Below are positions 18,176 through 25,825 of a stretch of 64,000 bases of DNA, in pieces. Every line of letters starts with the position of its first letter. Position 1 is the first letter of the stretch. A program made the position numbers and the translations under genes. Under the pieces are notes generated by a model. The model saw only the letters and a list, made by a program, of their open reading frames with translations. It ran no database searches and was not told the DNA's origin. The stretch is from NCBI GenBank assembly GCA_016709305.1, contig JADJNA010000018.1:1-64000 (forward strand), in the 5' to 3' direction. This DNA is from Candidatus Villigracilis saccharophilus (GTDB lineage: Bacteria; Chloroflexota; Anaerolineae; Anaerolineales; Villigracilaceae).

Positions 18176-18802
18176 AGCATACGCCGCGATGGAAAACGCG
18201 TTGGCAACATTGAACGATCTTTTTTGTCCGCGCATGGGTATAAAATAGATCTCATCTGCGAGATCCAGCAGTTCAGGATCCACGCCTGTGACCTCATTTC
18301 CAATGATCAGCACAGTGTTTTCCTGCAGCTGCAGTTTTTGTGCTGCTATGGATTGGGCGCGTTCATGTTCTTCCAATGCCAACACTTTCCAGCCTGTTTT
18401 CTTTAATCCTTTGATGAGCTTGACCGCATCTTTGTGGTGCGACCAGGTGACAAAATCCTCCGCCCCCAGCGAGGTCTTTTTCACTGCGTCCTGATCTGGC
18501 GTAGGCGTGATCCCGCACAGGTAGGCGTGTGAGAACCCAAATCCGTCTGCCGAGCGCAGGATCGAACCGACATTCCAGGCGGAGCGAATATTGTCCACCA
18601 GCACGGAGATCATTTTTTCTTCCATTGTGTTTTCATTATTTTTGTCAGGTTCATTTTGTTCTGAGATATTCCGCTTCAAAATAGTGTGAGTCTCTCCAAG
18701 ACAATGCGGACAACGAATTCCAAAAGAATGTCCTTCCATGATCGGGTAGCGTAATCCGCAGGCGGTATTCAAACACACGCGGATTTCATAAGATCGTGAC
18801 AT
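18155..18802 (-). CDS. TrmH/SpoU-family RNA 2'-O-methyltransferase with N-terminal Cys-rich motif
   Basis: The C-terminal 160 residues form a SPOUT knot methyltransferase with the three SpoU motifs: DNIRSAWNVGSILRSADGFG (motif 1), VLIIGNEVTGVDPELLDLAD (motif 2), and IPMRGQKRSFNVANAFSIAAY (motif 3, starting IPMRG). The first 45 residues carry a four-cysteine arrangement: CLNTACG and CPHCLG, probably a small zinc ribbon. ATG 18802 (MSRSYEIRVCLN) is preferred to the longer upstream frame. A TATAAT-like box lies just 6 bp before it, so a leaderless transcript is possible. The target is a ribose in tRNA or rRNA; the exact site is unknown. It is convergent with the GDSL gene and divergent from pspC. 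Confidence 0.85.
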   Translation of the reverse strand: MSRSYEIRVCLNTACGLRYPIMEGHSFGIRCPHCLGETHTILKRNISEQNEPDKNNENTMEEKMISVLVDNIRSAWNVGSILRSADGFGFSHAYLCGITPTPDQDAVKKTSLGAEDFVTWSHHKDAVKLIKGLKKTGWKVLALEEHERAQSIAAQKLQLQENTVLIIGNEVTGVDPELLDLADEIYFIPMRGQKRSFNVANAFSIAAYALVEQTL

Positions 18803-18886
18803 ATCGTGATTATACACATAATATTTTGCTACTTTCGGCAACTGACGGCGTATATTGATCTGTAGAATATAGAAAAGGAGAAACTT

Positions 18887-19081
18887 ATGACTACTCAACG
18901 ACAAGCTTTAAGGAGATCAAAAAACAACCGCGTGGTGGCTGGCGTGTGCGGTGGATTGGCTGAATTCTTCGGCGTAAGCGCTTTCTGGTTCCGCTTCGCA
19001 TTTGCGCTGGCTTTGATCCCCGGCGGCGTACCGGGCATCCTCGTCTATCTCGTTATGATGATGATTGTCCCTTCTGAATAA
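18887..19081 (+). CDS. PspC-domain small membrane protein
   Basis: The 64-aa protein is essentially a lone PspC domain: basic N-terminus RRSKNNRVVAGVCGGLAEFF, then helices around WFRFAFALALIPGGVPGILVYLVMMMIVP. It is preceded by aaaaggag with good spacing, and an excellent terminator follows 19 bp downstream, so it is a single-gene transcript. PspC domains are associated with envelope stress and membrane integrity. In Chloroflexota and Gram-positive bacteria they often occur as stand-alone small proteins of unknown partner, and no pspA is present here. Confidence 0.9.
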   Translation: MTTQRQALRRSKNNRVVAGVCGGLAEFFGVSAFWFRFAFALALIPGGVPGILVYLVMMMIVPSE

Positions 19082-19100
19082 GCGGAGTGTATGGGTTTTT

Positions 19101-19136
19101 AAAAGCAGTTCCTTTCACAGGAACTGCTTTTTGTTT
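19101..19136. terminator. Strong intrinsic terminator after pspC
   Basis: The perfect 13-bp stem aaaagcagttcct / aggaactgctttt has a 5-base loop and is followed by ttgtttt. The A-rich left side also allows function on the minus strand for the DUF2132 gene, whose stop is 5 bp away. Confidence 0.9.
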
Positions 19137-19140
19137 TGAT

Positions 19141-19365
19141 TTAGCCTGTCTTGGTTGTGCTTCTCAAATACAGCTCTTCAACTTTTTTTCTAGCCCATGG
19201 GGTTCTTCGTAGAAACTTCAGGCTCGATTTGATGCTGGGGTCATTCCGAAAGCATTGAATGGGGATCTGTTTCCCTAGTTCGTCCCAACCGTGTTGCTTC
19301 ACGAGCTGGGTGAGGATCGTTTCGAGCGTAATTCCGTGCAAGGGGTTTTGAGGTTGCTCATTCAT
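19141..19365 (-). CDS. VF530/DUF2132 family protein
   Basis: The 74-aa protein matches the family almost end to end: NPLHGITLETILTQLV, HGWDELGKQIPIQCF, NDPSIKSSLKFLRRTPWA and KVEELYL. The family folds into a small DNA-binding-like helical protein of unknown function and is widespread in bacteria. It is the last gene of a short leftward group with the hypothetical membrane protein at 19391-20137. Confidence 0.9.
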   Translation of the reverse strand: MNEQPQNPLHGITLETILTQLVKQHGWDELGKQIPIQCFRNDPSIKSSLKFLRRTPWARKKVEELYLRSTTKTG

Positions 19366-19390
19366 TTATTTTCTCTTGTGAATATTATTT

Positions 19391-20137
19391 TCAAGTGATC
19401 GCCATGATTTTTATATCATTGATCTCGTAAAACGTGCCAGTGCCGTTTTGCTGGATCATAAAACGTTCAATGACAGGCCCCAGAAGTTGTTCCGCTTCCT
19501 GCAGGGAAGGGGAATGGTCGAGCAGGATATTTGTGTCAATTCTCCCGCTCCAACGGATATCCTCATCAACGAGATGGGCAGAGATAAAATACTGCCTCAT
19601 ATTTTCATTTGCCGTTATCAGGGCTGCCAGGTTTTCGCGGACAGTTAACTCGGCTGTAGTTTCATTTTGAAACACGATTTCCAATATTTGGTGGGTTGGG
19701 TCGAATTTTTTCATCTGTACGCTTCTAAGTACCGCCCTGGTTTCCCGGAATGCGAATAACGGAGCGACCCAAAATTTGGCGATGGCCCATATGATGACGG
19801 CCATGCTCGATCCGATAAAAAAAGCAAGGAATAGATTGGATACATAAAAACCCTGCCGGGTCTCTGACCAATAGTTAAGTAATGCAAGGAAAACAGTAAG
19901 CCCGAACATTCCTCCGCCTGCCGCGCCGAGCCGTTCACTCCAGAGTTGGGCGGGACTTTGCGCAGAGGCTTGCTGGAAATGATAATGGCAGAGCGGTACA
20001 GGCAATTGCAGGATGATGCTCCTGCGCCCGTATGTGAATACCTGTTCGAAATTGTATTCCTTGTGAACAGCCTTAAGGCAATAAGCACATGCCGATGGGA
20101 ATTTTATCTGCTGACCGTAAAATTGGATTCTTCTCAT
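19391..20137 (-). CDS. Hypothetical membrane protein with N-terminal CxxC
   Basis: This 248-aa protein is not recognised. The N-terminus has a CAYC pair near residue 17 and later CHYH near 51, which could bind a metal. Two membrane helices lie at about 73-92 and 100-125 (GLTVFLALLNYW and GSSMAVIIWAIAKFWVAPLF). The C-terminal half is soluble, beta-rich in appearance, and includes RSVQMKKFDPTHQILEIVF. The gene starts 15 bp after a small ORF that may be its operon partner and ends 25 bp before DUF2132. The continuous frame and normal codon use support a real gene; function is unknown. Confidence 0.7.
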   Translation of the reverse strand: MRRIQFYGQQIKFPSACAYCLKAVHKEYNFEQVFTYGRRSIILQLPVPLCHYHFQQASAQSPAQLWSERLGAAGGGMFGLTVFLALLNYWSETRQGFYVSNLFLAFFIGSSMAVIIWAIAKFWVAPLFAFRETRAVLRSVQMKKFDPTHQILEIVFQNETTAELTVRENLAALITANENMRQYFISAHLVDEDIRWSGRIDTNILLDHSPSLQEAEQLLGPVIERFMIQQNGTGTFYEINDIKIMAIT

Positions 20138-20152
20138 TGTTTAATCCATGAT

Positions 20153-20362
20153 TTATTCCGCATTTTTTTTCAAGCCATGGAATAGTGTGTCGTCCAAAGG
20201 CGGTGTTTCGCAGTAATTGATACCATCCATGTCATCAACGCTTAAGTATATGCCCATACTTTTGCCCGGAGCCAGTCCTTTTGGAATGCAGTTTATTTCT
20301 ATGCAAATCCTTGGTTTTCCCCAGGGCAAGGGTTTTTTGCAAGAATCAGTTATTCCCTTCAA
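20153..20362 (-). CDS. Possible small protein, unknown
   Basis: This 69-residue frame starts at TTG 20362, 15 bp upstream of the hypothetical membrane protein gene on the same strand. It contains GKSMGIYLSVDDMDGINYC, which looks protein-like. An ATG in another frame just upstream would give MIQIEG joined to ITDSCKKP after a one-base shift, so the true N-terminus may be hidden by a sequence error. No family is recognised. Confidence 0.4.
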   Translation of the reverse strand: MKGITDSCKKPLPWGKPRICIEINCIPKGLAPGKSMGIYLSVDDMDGINYCETPPLDDTLFHGLKKNAE

Positions 20363-20674
20363 TCTGGATCATTCAGTTTCCGTACAATGTCAAGTATAAC
20401 GCTATCAACACCTAAACATCAGTATTCCCAAAATGGACAACTCCATAATTTGGATTCTCATAGATAACCGCTTTTTGAACCGCAAAGTTCGTATGGAGCG
20501 CGAAGAGACCAGTGCATCAGACACTTTCCTGTCTTTTGCTGTCATGCCCGGCGTCAGTGATGTTCGTTATCTGGTCATTTTGAGGGTGATTCAATACCAT
20601 ACTATGAGGATTGTCATTCCAATCTCGCAGGACTATTCTTGTAGCTATAGCACAAGCAAAAAGGAGAAAACCTT
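20363..20674. other. Intergenic region without a recognised gene
   Basis: The region separates the leftward hypothetical genes from the rightward SH3-amidase gene. The only sizeable open frame (20433-20705) overlaps the real start of the amidase and has no family-like features. A ttgaca-like box faces left at about 20389. The ribosome site aaaggag for the amidase lies at the right end. Promoters for both sides are expected here, but only weak matches are seen. Confidence 0.5.
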
Positions 20675-21343
20675 ATGTCCCCAGAGATCGAACGATATCG
20701 TGTAAATACAGTCGCTTTGAATATCCGCGCAGAGCCCTCTACAACATCTGAAATCCTTGGCCACGCGATCAAGGATCAAGTGATTGAGTCACTTGAAGAA
20801 ACCCCGGACGGCGAGTGGATCAGGCACAAAGAGAATTCCCTGGAAGGCTGGTCGACAAAGAAGTATTTATCACGGGTGGCTGGTAACGCCTTAAACGGGG
20901 ATTTCCCCTGGATGGCCATTGCCGATAAGGAATACGGTGTCATAGAATTCCCGGGCGATGAGCATAATCCGCGCATTTTGGAATATTTTGGTACGGTCAA
21001 GAATATCGGTTCACGCTGGAGAGTACAGGACGAGACTCCATGGTGCTCGGCATTTGTAAACTGGTGTGTGGAAGAGGCTGGGTACGTTGGCACGAAATCC
21101 GCGCTTTCCGCTTCCTGGCTGAGCTGGGGTAAAGAAATCAATAACCCGGTCAAAGGCTGTATTGCTGTTTTTTCCCGTGAAGGCGGCGGGCATGTGGGGT
21201 TTTATATTGATGAAACTGTGGCAGGGAAGGAAACTTTTATTCGTATTTTAGGCGGTAATCAGGATCATGGTGAAACCGATATCGGTGCGGTCAATTTAAA
21301 GTTTTACCCGAAGTCAAAGCTGTTGGGATATCGGGTTCCGTAG
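20675..21343 (+). CDS. SH3b-CHAP/TIGR02594-type peptidoglycan amidohydrolase-like protein
   Basis: The 222-aa protein has an N-terminal bacterial SH3 domain (about 8-65: ALNIRAEPSTTSEILG, then GWSTKKYLSRV). A C-terminal NlpC/P60-superfamily domain of the TIGR02594 type follows. The catalytic Cys lies in ETPWCSAFVNWCVEEAGY (about 125-140), and the His is in GGGHVGFYIDE with NQDHGE following. There is no signal peptide, so it is either released by another route, acts in the cytoplasm, or resembles a phage endolysin. No other phage genes surround it. Start ATG 20675 is fixed by aaaaaggag. It probably cleaves peptide bonds in murein. Confidence 0.85.
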   Translation: MSPEIERYRVNTVALNIRAEPSTTSEILGHAIKDQVIESLEETPDGEWIRHKENSLEGWSTKKYLSRVAGNALNGDFPWMAIADKEYGVIEFPGDEHNPRILEYFGTVKNIGSRWRVQDETPWCSAFVNWCVEEAGYVGTKSALSASWLSWGKEINNPVKGCIAVFSREGGGHVGFYIDETVAGKETFIRILGGNQDHGETDIGAVNLKFYPKSKLLGYRVP

Positions 21344-21395
21344 CGGCATGGAATGTGGATAGGCGCGGACTCTTTGCCCACGAAGAAAAAATTAG

Positions 21396-21465
21396 CCTGA
21401 CAGGCCTTCACTACACCCTGCCGGATTGAAGGTGGGAGAGTGAAACCTGTCAGGTTTTGATTTTT
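21396..21465 (+). terminator. Terminator after the amidohydrolase gene
   Basis: The arms cctgacagg (21396-21404) and cctgtcagg (21446-21454) are perfect inverted repeats with extra pairing inside (ttcac with gtgaa), followed by ttttgattttt. The rest of the 341-bp gap to rpmF holds the rpmF promoter and leader; no gene is seen. Confidence 0.7.
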
Positions 21466-21580
21466 GAACGAAAGAATTTCTCGAATTTTACAAGATTAAT
21501 TCGCGCCAAACAACTTTTGGTGTAATTCGTCTTAAGTTTTCCCGCCTTTGATTTTGCCATTTTTATTTTATGCGTTTTCC

Positions 21581-21609
21581 TTGACGCTTCCGCATCCTCC
21601 CGCTATAAT
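21581..21609 (+). promoter_or_regulatory. Sigma-70-type promoter of rpmF
   Basis: Boxes ttgacg (21581-21586) and tataat (21604-21609) are separated by exactly 17 bp. The predicted transcription start near 21616 gives a leader of about 70 nt before rpmF. Confidence 0.85.
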
Positions 21610-21633
21610 CAATCCGCTTCATTCAAAACCAAC

Positions 21634-21658
21634 CAGACGGGCGCAACAAGCCCGTCTG
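21634..21658 (+). promoter_or_regulatory. Stem-loop in the rpmF leader
   Basis: The perfect 9-bp stem cagacgggc / gcccgtctg with a 7-base loop lies between the promoter and the Shine-Dalgarno sequence aaaaggag. There is no T tract, so it is not a simple terminator. It may stabilise the mRNA or serve as a binding site. Confidence 0.5.
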
Positions 21659-21684
21659 ATGTATGTAAAAGGAGAAAGTAAGAA

Positions 21685-21885
21685 ATGACCCCACATCCAA
21701 AGCGCAAGCACTCCAAAGGACGCCGTGATCGCCGCCGCGCGCACGACGCGCTGACCGCGGTCAACACCGTGGCATGTTCCAACTGCGGTGCCAAGCGCCT
21801 GCCGCACACCGTCTGCTCCAGCTGCGGTTTCTACAATGGCCGTGAAGTTATCCAGGTCAAAAAAGAAAAGAAAGCCAGCGAGTAA
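21685..21885 (+). CDS. rpmF: Ribosomal protein L32
   Basis: The 66-aa protein is canonical L32: a basic N-terminus (HPKRKHSKGRRDRRRAHDAL), then a zinc-binding four-cysteine site CSNCGAKRLPHTVCSSCG with a C-x2-C...C-x2-C spacing, and GFYNGREVI. It is a structural protein of the 50S subunit. Start ATG 21685 follows aaaaggagaaagtaagaa. As in many bacteria it is next to fatty-acid synthesis genes (fabD here), although an intrinsic terminator separates the two. Confidence 0.97.
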   Translation: MTPHPKRKHSKGRRDRRRAHDALTAVNTVACSNCGAKRLPHTVCSSCGFYNGREVIQVKKEKKASE

Positions 21886-21888
21886 ACT

Positions 21889-21924
21889 AAACGGGTCGTG
21901 ACTATCACGACCCGTTTGTGTTTT
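21889..21924 (+). terminator. Intrinsic terminator after rpmF
   Basis: A perfect 13-bp stem aaacgggtcgtga / tcacgacccgttt with a 3-base loop is followed by gtgtttt. It starts 4 bp after the rpmF stop. Some readthrough into fabD is likely because no clear promoter is seen between them. Confidence 0.9.
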
Positions 21925-21941
21925 AATCAGCACCTGGAGGC

Positions 21942-22889
21942 ATGATGAAAATTAATGGACAGAAGACAGCGTTCGTATTCCCCGGCCAAGGCTCACAATT
22001 TGTGGGTATGGGCAGGGAACTCGCCGCGCAATATTCGATCGTAAAACAAACCTTTGACGAAGCCGATTCGATCCTTGGTTTTTCCATTTCCAAATTAATG
22101 ATGGAAGGCACGCCAGAAGAATTGAACGATACGCTTAATACCCAGCCGGCTTTATTTATCCATTCACTCGCCGCTTACCGCGCCTTCTCGTATCTTTACC
22201 CTGAACTGACACCTGCCGCACTGGCCGGACATTCGCTTGGCGAATTATCCGCCCTGTCTGCGTCTGGGGCATTATCCTTTGGTGATGGCTTGCGTCTGGT
22301 GCGCAGGCGCGGTGAATTGATGAAACGCGCTGGTGAACTCGCGCCTGGTTCCATGGCAGCCATTCTCGGCGTGGATATCCCAACGCTTGACAAAGTTTGC
22401 GCTGACGCCAGCGCTCCTGGCGAGATCGTACAAGTGGCAAATGACAATTGCCCGGGGCAGGTGGTTATCTCTGGTGCGAAAGCCGCCGTGGAACGCGCCA
22501 TGCTGGGAGCGAAGTCTGCTGGAGCAAAGCGGGCACTGCCGTTGGCGGTGTCCATTGCAGCGCACTCACCTCTGATGGATTCGATCCAAAAGGAGTGGAA
22601 TGATGCGGTCACGTCTACAAAAATTTCAACCCCGCAGTTGACCGTGATCGGCAATGTGTACGCGGCACCGCTGGCTGATGAGGAATCCGCCCGCGCTGAT
22701 ATCATTTTGCAGATGCAGTCGCGAGTGCGCTGGACTGAGACAGTGAATTTTATGGTTTCGCAGGGGATCACTGCCTTTGTGGAAATTGGAAGTGGCACAG
22801 TGCTGGGCGGTTTGGTCAAACGTATTGCGGATGGTATGATGATTTTTCCTTTGGGTAATCCGCAGGATTTTGCAGCGCTTGAAGCGTAA
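21942..22889 (+). CDS. fabD: Malonyl-CoA:ACP transacylase FabD
   Basis: The 315-aa protein has the family hallmarks: FVFPGQGSQFVGMGRELA at the N-terminus (oxyanion Gln), nucleophile Ser near 98 in AGHSLGELSAL, the substrate-selecting Arg in RRRGELM, and the catalytic His in AAHSPLMDSI. It moves the malonyl group from CoA to acyl carrier protein to start type II fatty-acid elongation. Start could be ATG 21942 or the adjacent ATG 21945; ggagg lies just upstream. No acpP, fabF or fabG follows; a phospholipase-D-like gene comes next after 30 bp. Confidence 0.97.
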   Translation: MMKINGQKTAFVFPGQGSQFVGMGRELAAQYSIVKQTFDEADSILGFSISKLMMEGTPEELNDTLNTQPALFIHSLAAYRAFSYLYPELTPAALAGHSLGELSALSASGALSFGDGLRLVRRRGELMKRAGELAPGSMAAILGVDIPTLDKVCADASAPGEIVQVANDNCPGQVVISGAKAAVERAMLGAKSAGAKRALPLAVSIAAHSPLMDSIQKEWNDAVTSTKISTPQLTVIGNVYAAPLADEESARADIILQMQSRVRWTETVNFMVSQGITAFVEIGSGTVLGGLVKRIADGMMIFPLGNPQDFAALEA

Positions 22890-22919
22890 ACTTTATCACT
22901 AAAAATTGGAGAAAAAATA

Positions 22920-24185
22920 ATGCTGCGCAGACTTATGCTTATCACGATCGTTATTCTGGCAACAGCCTGCGCCCCGTTGGATATTTACGCGACGGATACG
23001 CCGAATATCACGCCGATCCCAAATATCGCGTCGGATACGCCTGCTCCATTTATTGTCCCGGTAACAGACACACCGGCGCCGATCATCATCCCGGTGACCG
23101 ATACGCCTGGTATTATTCCCGTTGTGACAGATACTGCACCTGTCGCAGAACAGCCCGCGGCGGCCGATACACCCATCGCAATTCCTACCGTAACGTGGTG
23201 GGATGTTTATTTTACCGACCCTCAAACGATCAATGACCCGGACAATATCACCGGCTCGATTGAAGAGAAACTGATCCAGCTTATCAATAACGCCCAGATC
23301 AGCATTCATATCTCATCTTTTGAATTTAACCTCACACCTGTGGCTGAGGCATTGATCGCGGCCAAAAACCGTGGCGTGGATGTGAAATGGGTGACCGATG
23401 ACAAGAACGGGTTGAATTACGATATTCAGCCAGGGCGTGGACAATTTGCGCTTTTGCTGGCGGCCGGCATCGAGGTCAAGGATGATGCGCGCACGGCCTT
23501 GATGCATAATAAATTCTGGATCTTTGATAATGAGACTGTGTGGACGGGGTCAACGAATATTACAGTTAATGGAATTTTCAAGCAGAACAATAATGTGCTG
23601 GTCATCCGATCGACAGACATTGCATATATTTACGAACGAGAATTCCAGGAAATGTGGAGCAATCAATTCGGGCCGCGTGCGCCTTCCACGGTGAATACCC
23701 AGTGGGCGATCCTGAATGGTAGCCAGCTTCAGGTATTGTTTTCGGCGGAGGATCATGTGATCAGTAACTTGATCGCGCTTGTGAATGACGCGCAGGTCAG
23801 TGTCCGCTTTCTTGCTTTCAGTTTTACAGATTACCCGCTTGCCAAGGCGATGATCGATCGCGCTGCTGCGGGCGTGGATGTGAAGGGTGTATACGAAACA
23901 TTTGGCAGTACCAGCACAGGCTCTGAAATGAAAACATTCTGGTGCGCGGGGGTGCCTGTGAGGCAGGATGGCAATGGCAGTTTTCTGCACGATAAGATCA
24001 TCATTATCGATAACAGCATTGTCGTGACCGGGTCGCTTAATTATTCTTCCAATGCGGACGACTCGAACGAAGAGAATGTTGTGATCCTGGATAATGCCGA
24101 GATCGCTGCTTTGTATTTACTGGAATTTGACAAACTGTGGAATCAAGCGCACGATTTGGAAGCGGGGCTGGTAACCTGCGAGTAA
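22920..24185 (+). CDS. Phospholipase D-like lipoprotein with two HKD motifs
   Basis: The 421-aa protein begins with a lipoprotein signal (LVILATAC, acylated Cys near 19). A Thr/Pro/Asp-rich spacer with repeated DTPAP and PVTDTP units runs to about residue 90. Two PLDc_2 domains follow, each with an HxKx4D motif: HNKFWIFDNETVWTGSTN (His near 196) and HDKIIIIDNSIVVTGSLN (His near 357). The pair forms one active site for phosphodiester hydrolysis or transfer. Surface-anchored members may act on phospholipids, or like Nuc on nucleic acids. The order and length are close to Nuc-type tandem PLD proteins. Ribosome site ttggaga precedes ATG 22920. Confidence 0.88.
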   Translation: MLRRLMLITIVILATACAPLDIYATDTPNITPIPNIASDTPAPFIVPVTDTPAPIIIPVTDTPGIIPVVTDTAPVAEQPAAADTPIAIPTVTWWDVYFTDPQTINDPDNITGSIEEKLIQLINNAQISIHISSFEFNLTPVAEALIAAKNRGVDVKWVTDDKNGLNYDIQPGRGQFALLLAAGIEVKDDARTALMHNKFWIFDNETVWTGSTNITVNGIFKQNNNVLVIRSTDIAYIYEREFQEMWSNQFGPRAPSTVNTQWAILNGSQLQVLFSAEDHVISNLIALVNDAQVSVRFLAFSFTDYPLAKAMIDRAAAGVDVKGVYETFGSTSTGSEMKTFWCAGVPVRQDGNGSFLHDKIIIIDNSIVVTGSLNYSSNADDSNEENVVILDNAEIAALYLLEFDKLWNQAHDLEAGLVTCE

Positions 24186-24261
24186 TGCGAACTAATTACA
24201 TTTATTACTAATGAAGTTATTACCGTCAAGCGGCAGTCACGTCAATTCGGTATAGTATAAT

Positions 24262-24367
24262 GACGGTATGAACGCCTTGTCTGACAATACGATTGTCAGC
24301 GCCGCTTTCTCTGCGGGTCTGGAAGTGTATCTGGTTAAGCAGTTTTGCTTGACCAGATTTTTGTTTT
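24262..24367 (+). ncRNA. Candidate small structured RNA
   Basis: A tataat box at 24256-24261 is followed by about 100 nt containing three hairpins: ctgacaat/attgtcag (24281-24299, perfect 8 bp), ccgc/gcgg (24302-24316), and ctggttaagca/ttgcttgaccag (24331-24355). The last is followed by atttttgtttt, a classic terminator. The only open frame through it runs past the terminator and looks non-coding. The -35 match is weak. It may be a free-standing sRNA or an attenuator ahead of the aminotransferase gene. I do not recognise an Rfam family. Confidence 0.5.
24331..24367 (+). terminator. Intrinsic terminator upstream of the aminotransferase gene
   Basis: The stem ctggttaagca / ttgcttgaccag is followed by atttttgtttt. 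It ends the PLD transcript or the small RNA. Confidence 0.75.
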
Positions 24368-24379
24368 ATAGAATGCTAA

Positions 24380-24453
24380 GTCGTTGCGAGGGTGATAGCC
24401 CAAATCAACCTCCAATTATGCAGGGAGTTCCAGAGAAAACCGCTCGCAGTGAC
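24380..24453. repeat. Palindromic repeat copy B
   Basis: The arms gtcgttgcgagg and cgctcgcagtgac are imperfect inverted repeats matching the ends of copies at 16106 and 25698. The centre is unlike the other copies. It sits between the terminator and the ribosome site of the aminotransferase gene. Confidence 0.6.
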
Positions 24454-24469
24454 GATACTAAGGAGAACC

Positions 24470-25687
24470 ATGAAATTAAGCAAACTTGCAAGTGACATCG
24501 CCGAATCTCCAACCCTTGCTTTGAATGAAGAGGCGCGTATTTTGCGCGAACGCGGCGAAGCTGTGATCAATCTGGGGATCGGAGAACCAAAAAACAAGAC
24601 ACCGATTTCTGCGGTTCTGGCGTCTGGTGCAAAGTTGACCAGCGGAGAGGTTAAGTACACACCGCCCGACGGTCTGCCATCCATGAAAAAAGCGGTGATC
24701 CGCTACACAGAAGAGAGCTATAACCGCCTCGTCGCGCCTGAAAATGTGATCATCACAAACGGCGCGAAGCAATCACTCTACAATATCTTCTATTCAATCC
24801 TCAATCCCCAGGACGAAGTGATTGTTGTTGCGCCATATTGGGTTTCGTACCCGGAAATGATTCGGATGTGTCTCGGCGTCCCTGTCATTGTCACACCGGA
24901 AGACGGCACATTCACACCGCGCTTTGAGGATATTGAACGCGCAGTAACCTCATCCACCCGCGCGATTATTGTCAACAGCCCGAATAATCCGTCAGGCGCG
25001 ATCTATCCCGCTGAATTGATCGGGAAGATCGTGGAATTGTGTGAGCGCAAAGGCATTTTCATGATCTGTGATGATATTTATCACAAACTGACCTTTGATC
25101 GGAATGTCGCTCCGCCTGCTTATTCATTTACGAATAAAGATGTTGAGAATTCGCACGTGATCGTGGTCAATGGCGTGGCAAAATTATATGGAATGACCGG
25201 TTTCCGTGTGGGCTGGGTGGTCGCTCCGCGTGAGTTGGTCAAGGTAATGACCAATGTTCTCGCGCAAACCACCTCCTGCGTTTCACCGATCGCTCAAGCC
25301 GCGGCGGAAGGTGCGCTGAATGGTTTACAGTCTGTGGTTGAGGCGCTGCGCTTGCAGATCCAAAACAATCGCGATGTGGTCTTGCAGGAAATGAAGACCT
25401 TTAATGGAGCGCGGCTGATCGAACCGAAGGGAACTTTCTACGCATTGCCTGATCTGCGCGCTTTCAATGGGAACTCAGTAGAATTGTCAAAATTCTTGTT
25501 GAAGAAGGCTTTGGTGGTGACGGTCCCTGGTAAGGAATTTGGCATGGAAGGTCATATCCGCATTTCTTTCGCGGGATCGGTCAAAGATATTACCGAGGGC
25601 ATTGCGCGCATCAAATGGGCGCTTGACCCGACCTCGCCCAATGAAATCTATATCGGCGATAAAAAGATGATACGGGATTGGATGTAA
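24470..25687 (+). CDS. Class I/II PLP-dependent aminotransferase (aspartate aminotransferase-like)
   Basis: The 405-aa protein has fold type I features: NLGIGEPKNKTP at the N-terminus, YTPPDGLPSMKKAV, NSPNNPSGAIYP, ICDDIYHKLTFD, the PLP-binding Lys (near 238) in VAKLYGMTGFRVGW, and GHIRISFAGS carrying the carboxylate-binding Arg. It likely converts aspartate and 2-oxoglutarate to oxaloacetate and glutamate; related enzymes act on aromatic or other amino acids. Start ATG 24470 follows aaggagaacc; a longer open frame upstream only reads through the repeat and terminator. The next gene, pckA, uses oxaloacetate, so the two may act together at the PEP-oxaloacetate-aspartate node. Confidence 0.92.
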   Translation: MKLSKLASDIAESPTLALNEEARILRERGEAVINLGIGEPKNKTPISAVLASGAKLTSGEVKYTPPDGLPSMKKAVIRYTEESYNRLVAPENVIITNGAKQSLYNIFYSILNPQDEVIVVAPYWVSYPEMIRMCLGVPVIVTPEDGTFTPRFEDIERAVTSSTRAIIVNSPNNPSGAIYPAELIGKIVELCERKGIFMICDDIYHKLTFDRNVAPPAYSFTNKDVENSHVIVVNGVAKLYGMTGFRVGWVVAPRELVKVMTNVLAQTTSCVSPIAQAAAEGALNGLQSVVEALRLQIQNNRDVVLQEMKTFNGARLIEPKGTFYALPDLRAFNGNSVELSKFLLKKALVVTVPGKEFGMEGHIRISFAGSVKDITEGIARIKWALDPTSPNEIYIGDKKMIRDWM

Positions 25688-25697
25688 ATTCAATATC

Positions 25698-25810
25698 GTC
25701 ATTGCAAGGACATGGCCCGACGAAGCAGTCTTGTTGCTAATTAGAAGATTGCCAACTGCACTGGCGTGCAGCGCAAGTGTCGAGCCGGAGGACATCGTCC
25801 TCGCAATGAC
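25698..25810. repeat. Palindromic repeat copy C
   Basis: The arms gtcattgcaagga and tcctcgcaatgac are near-perfect inverted repeats, with the internal element cgacgaagcagtct related to the inner arms of copy A. It fills almost the whole gap between the aminotransferase and pckA genes. Confidence 0.75.
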
Positions 25811-25825
25811 GTGGAGAAAACCATT

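Noticed and set aside
20433..20705. 90-aa open frame before the SH3-amidase gene
   Set aside because: It overlaps the well-supported amidase start and its ribosome site, and shows no family-like composition.
20675..21343. Prophage remnant around the SH3-amidase
   Set aside because: No other phage-like genes (holin, structural, integrase) flank it; neighbours are a DUF2132 gene and rpmF.
22956..23190. Tandem repeat array (gatacgcct / gtaacagacaca-like units)
   Set aside because: The repeats are degenerate codons of a Thr/Pro-rich linker in the phospholipase D-like lipoprotein and do not form a distinct DNA repeat.
24268..24495. 75-aa open frame starting at ATG 24268
   Set aside because: It crosses a strong terminator, a palindromic repeat and the true start of the aminotransferase gene; no ribosome site or protein-like pattern.
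16106..25810. Insertion sequences or a CRISPR array behind the repeated palindromes
   Set aside because: No transposase, no regular spacing and no spacers; copies are single and far apart, fitting small non-autonomous repeats.
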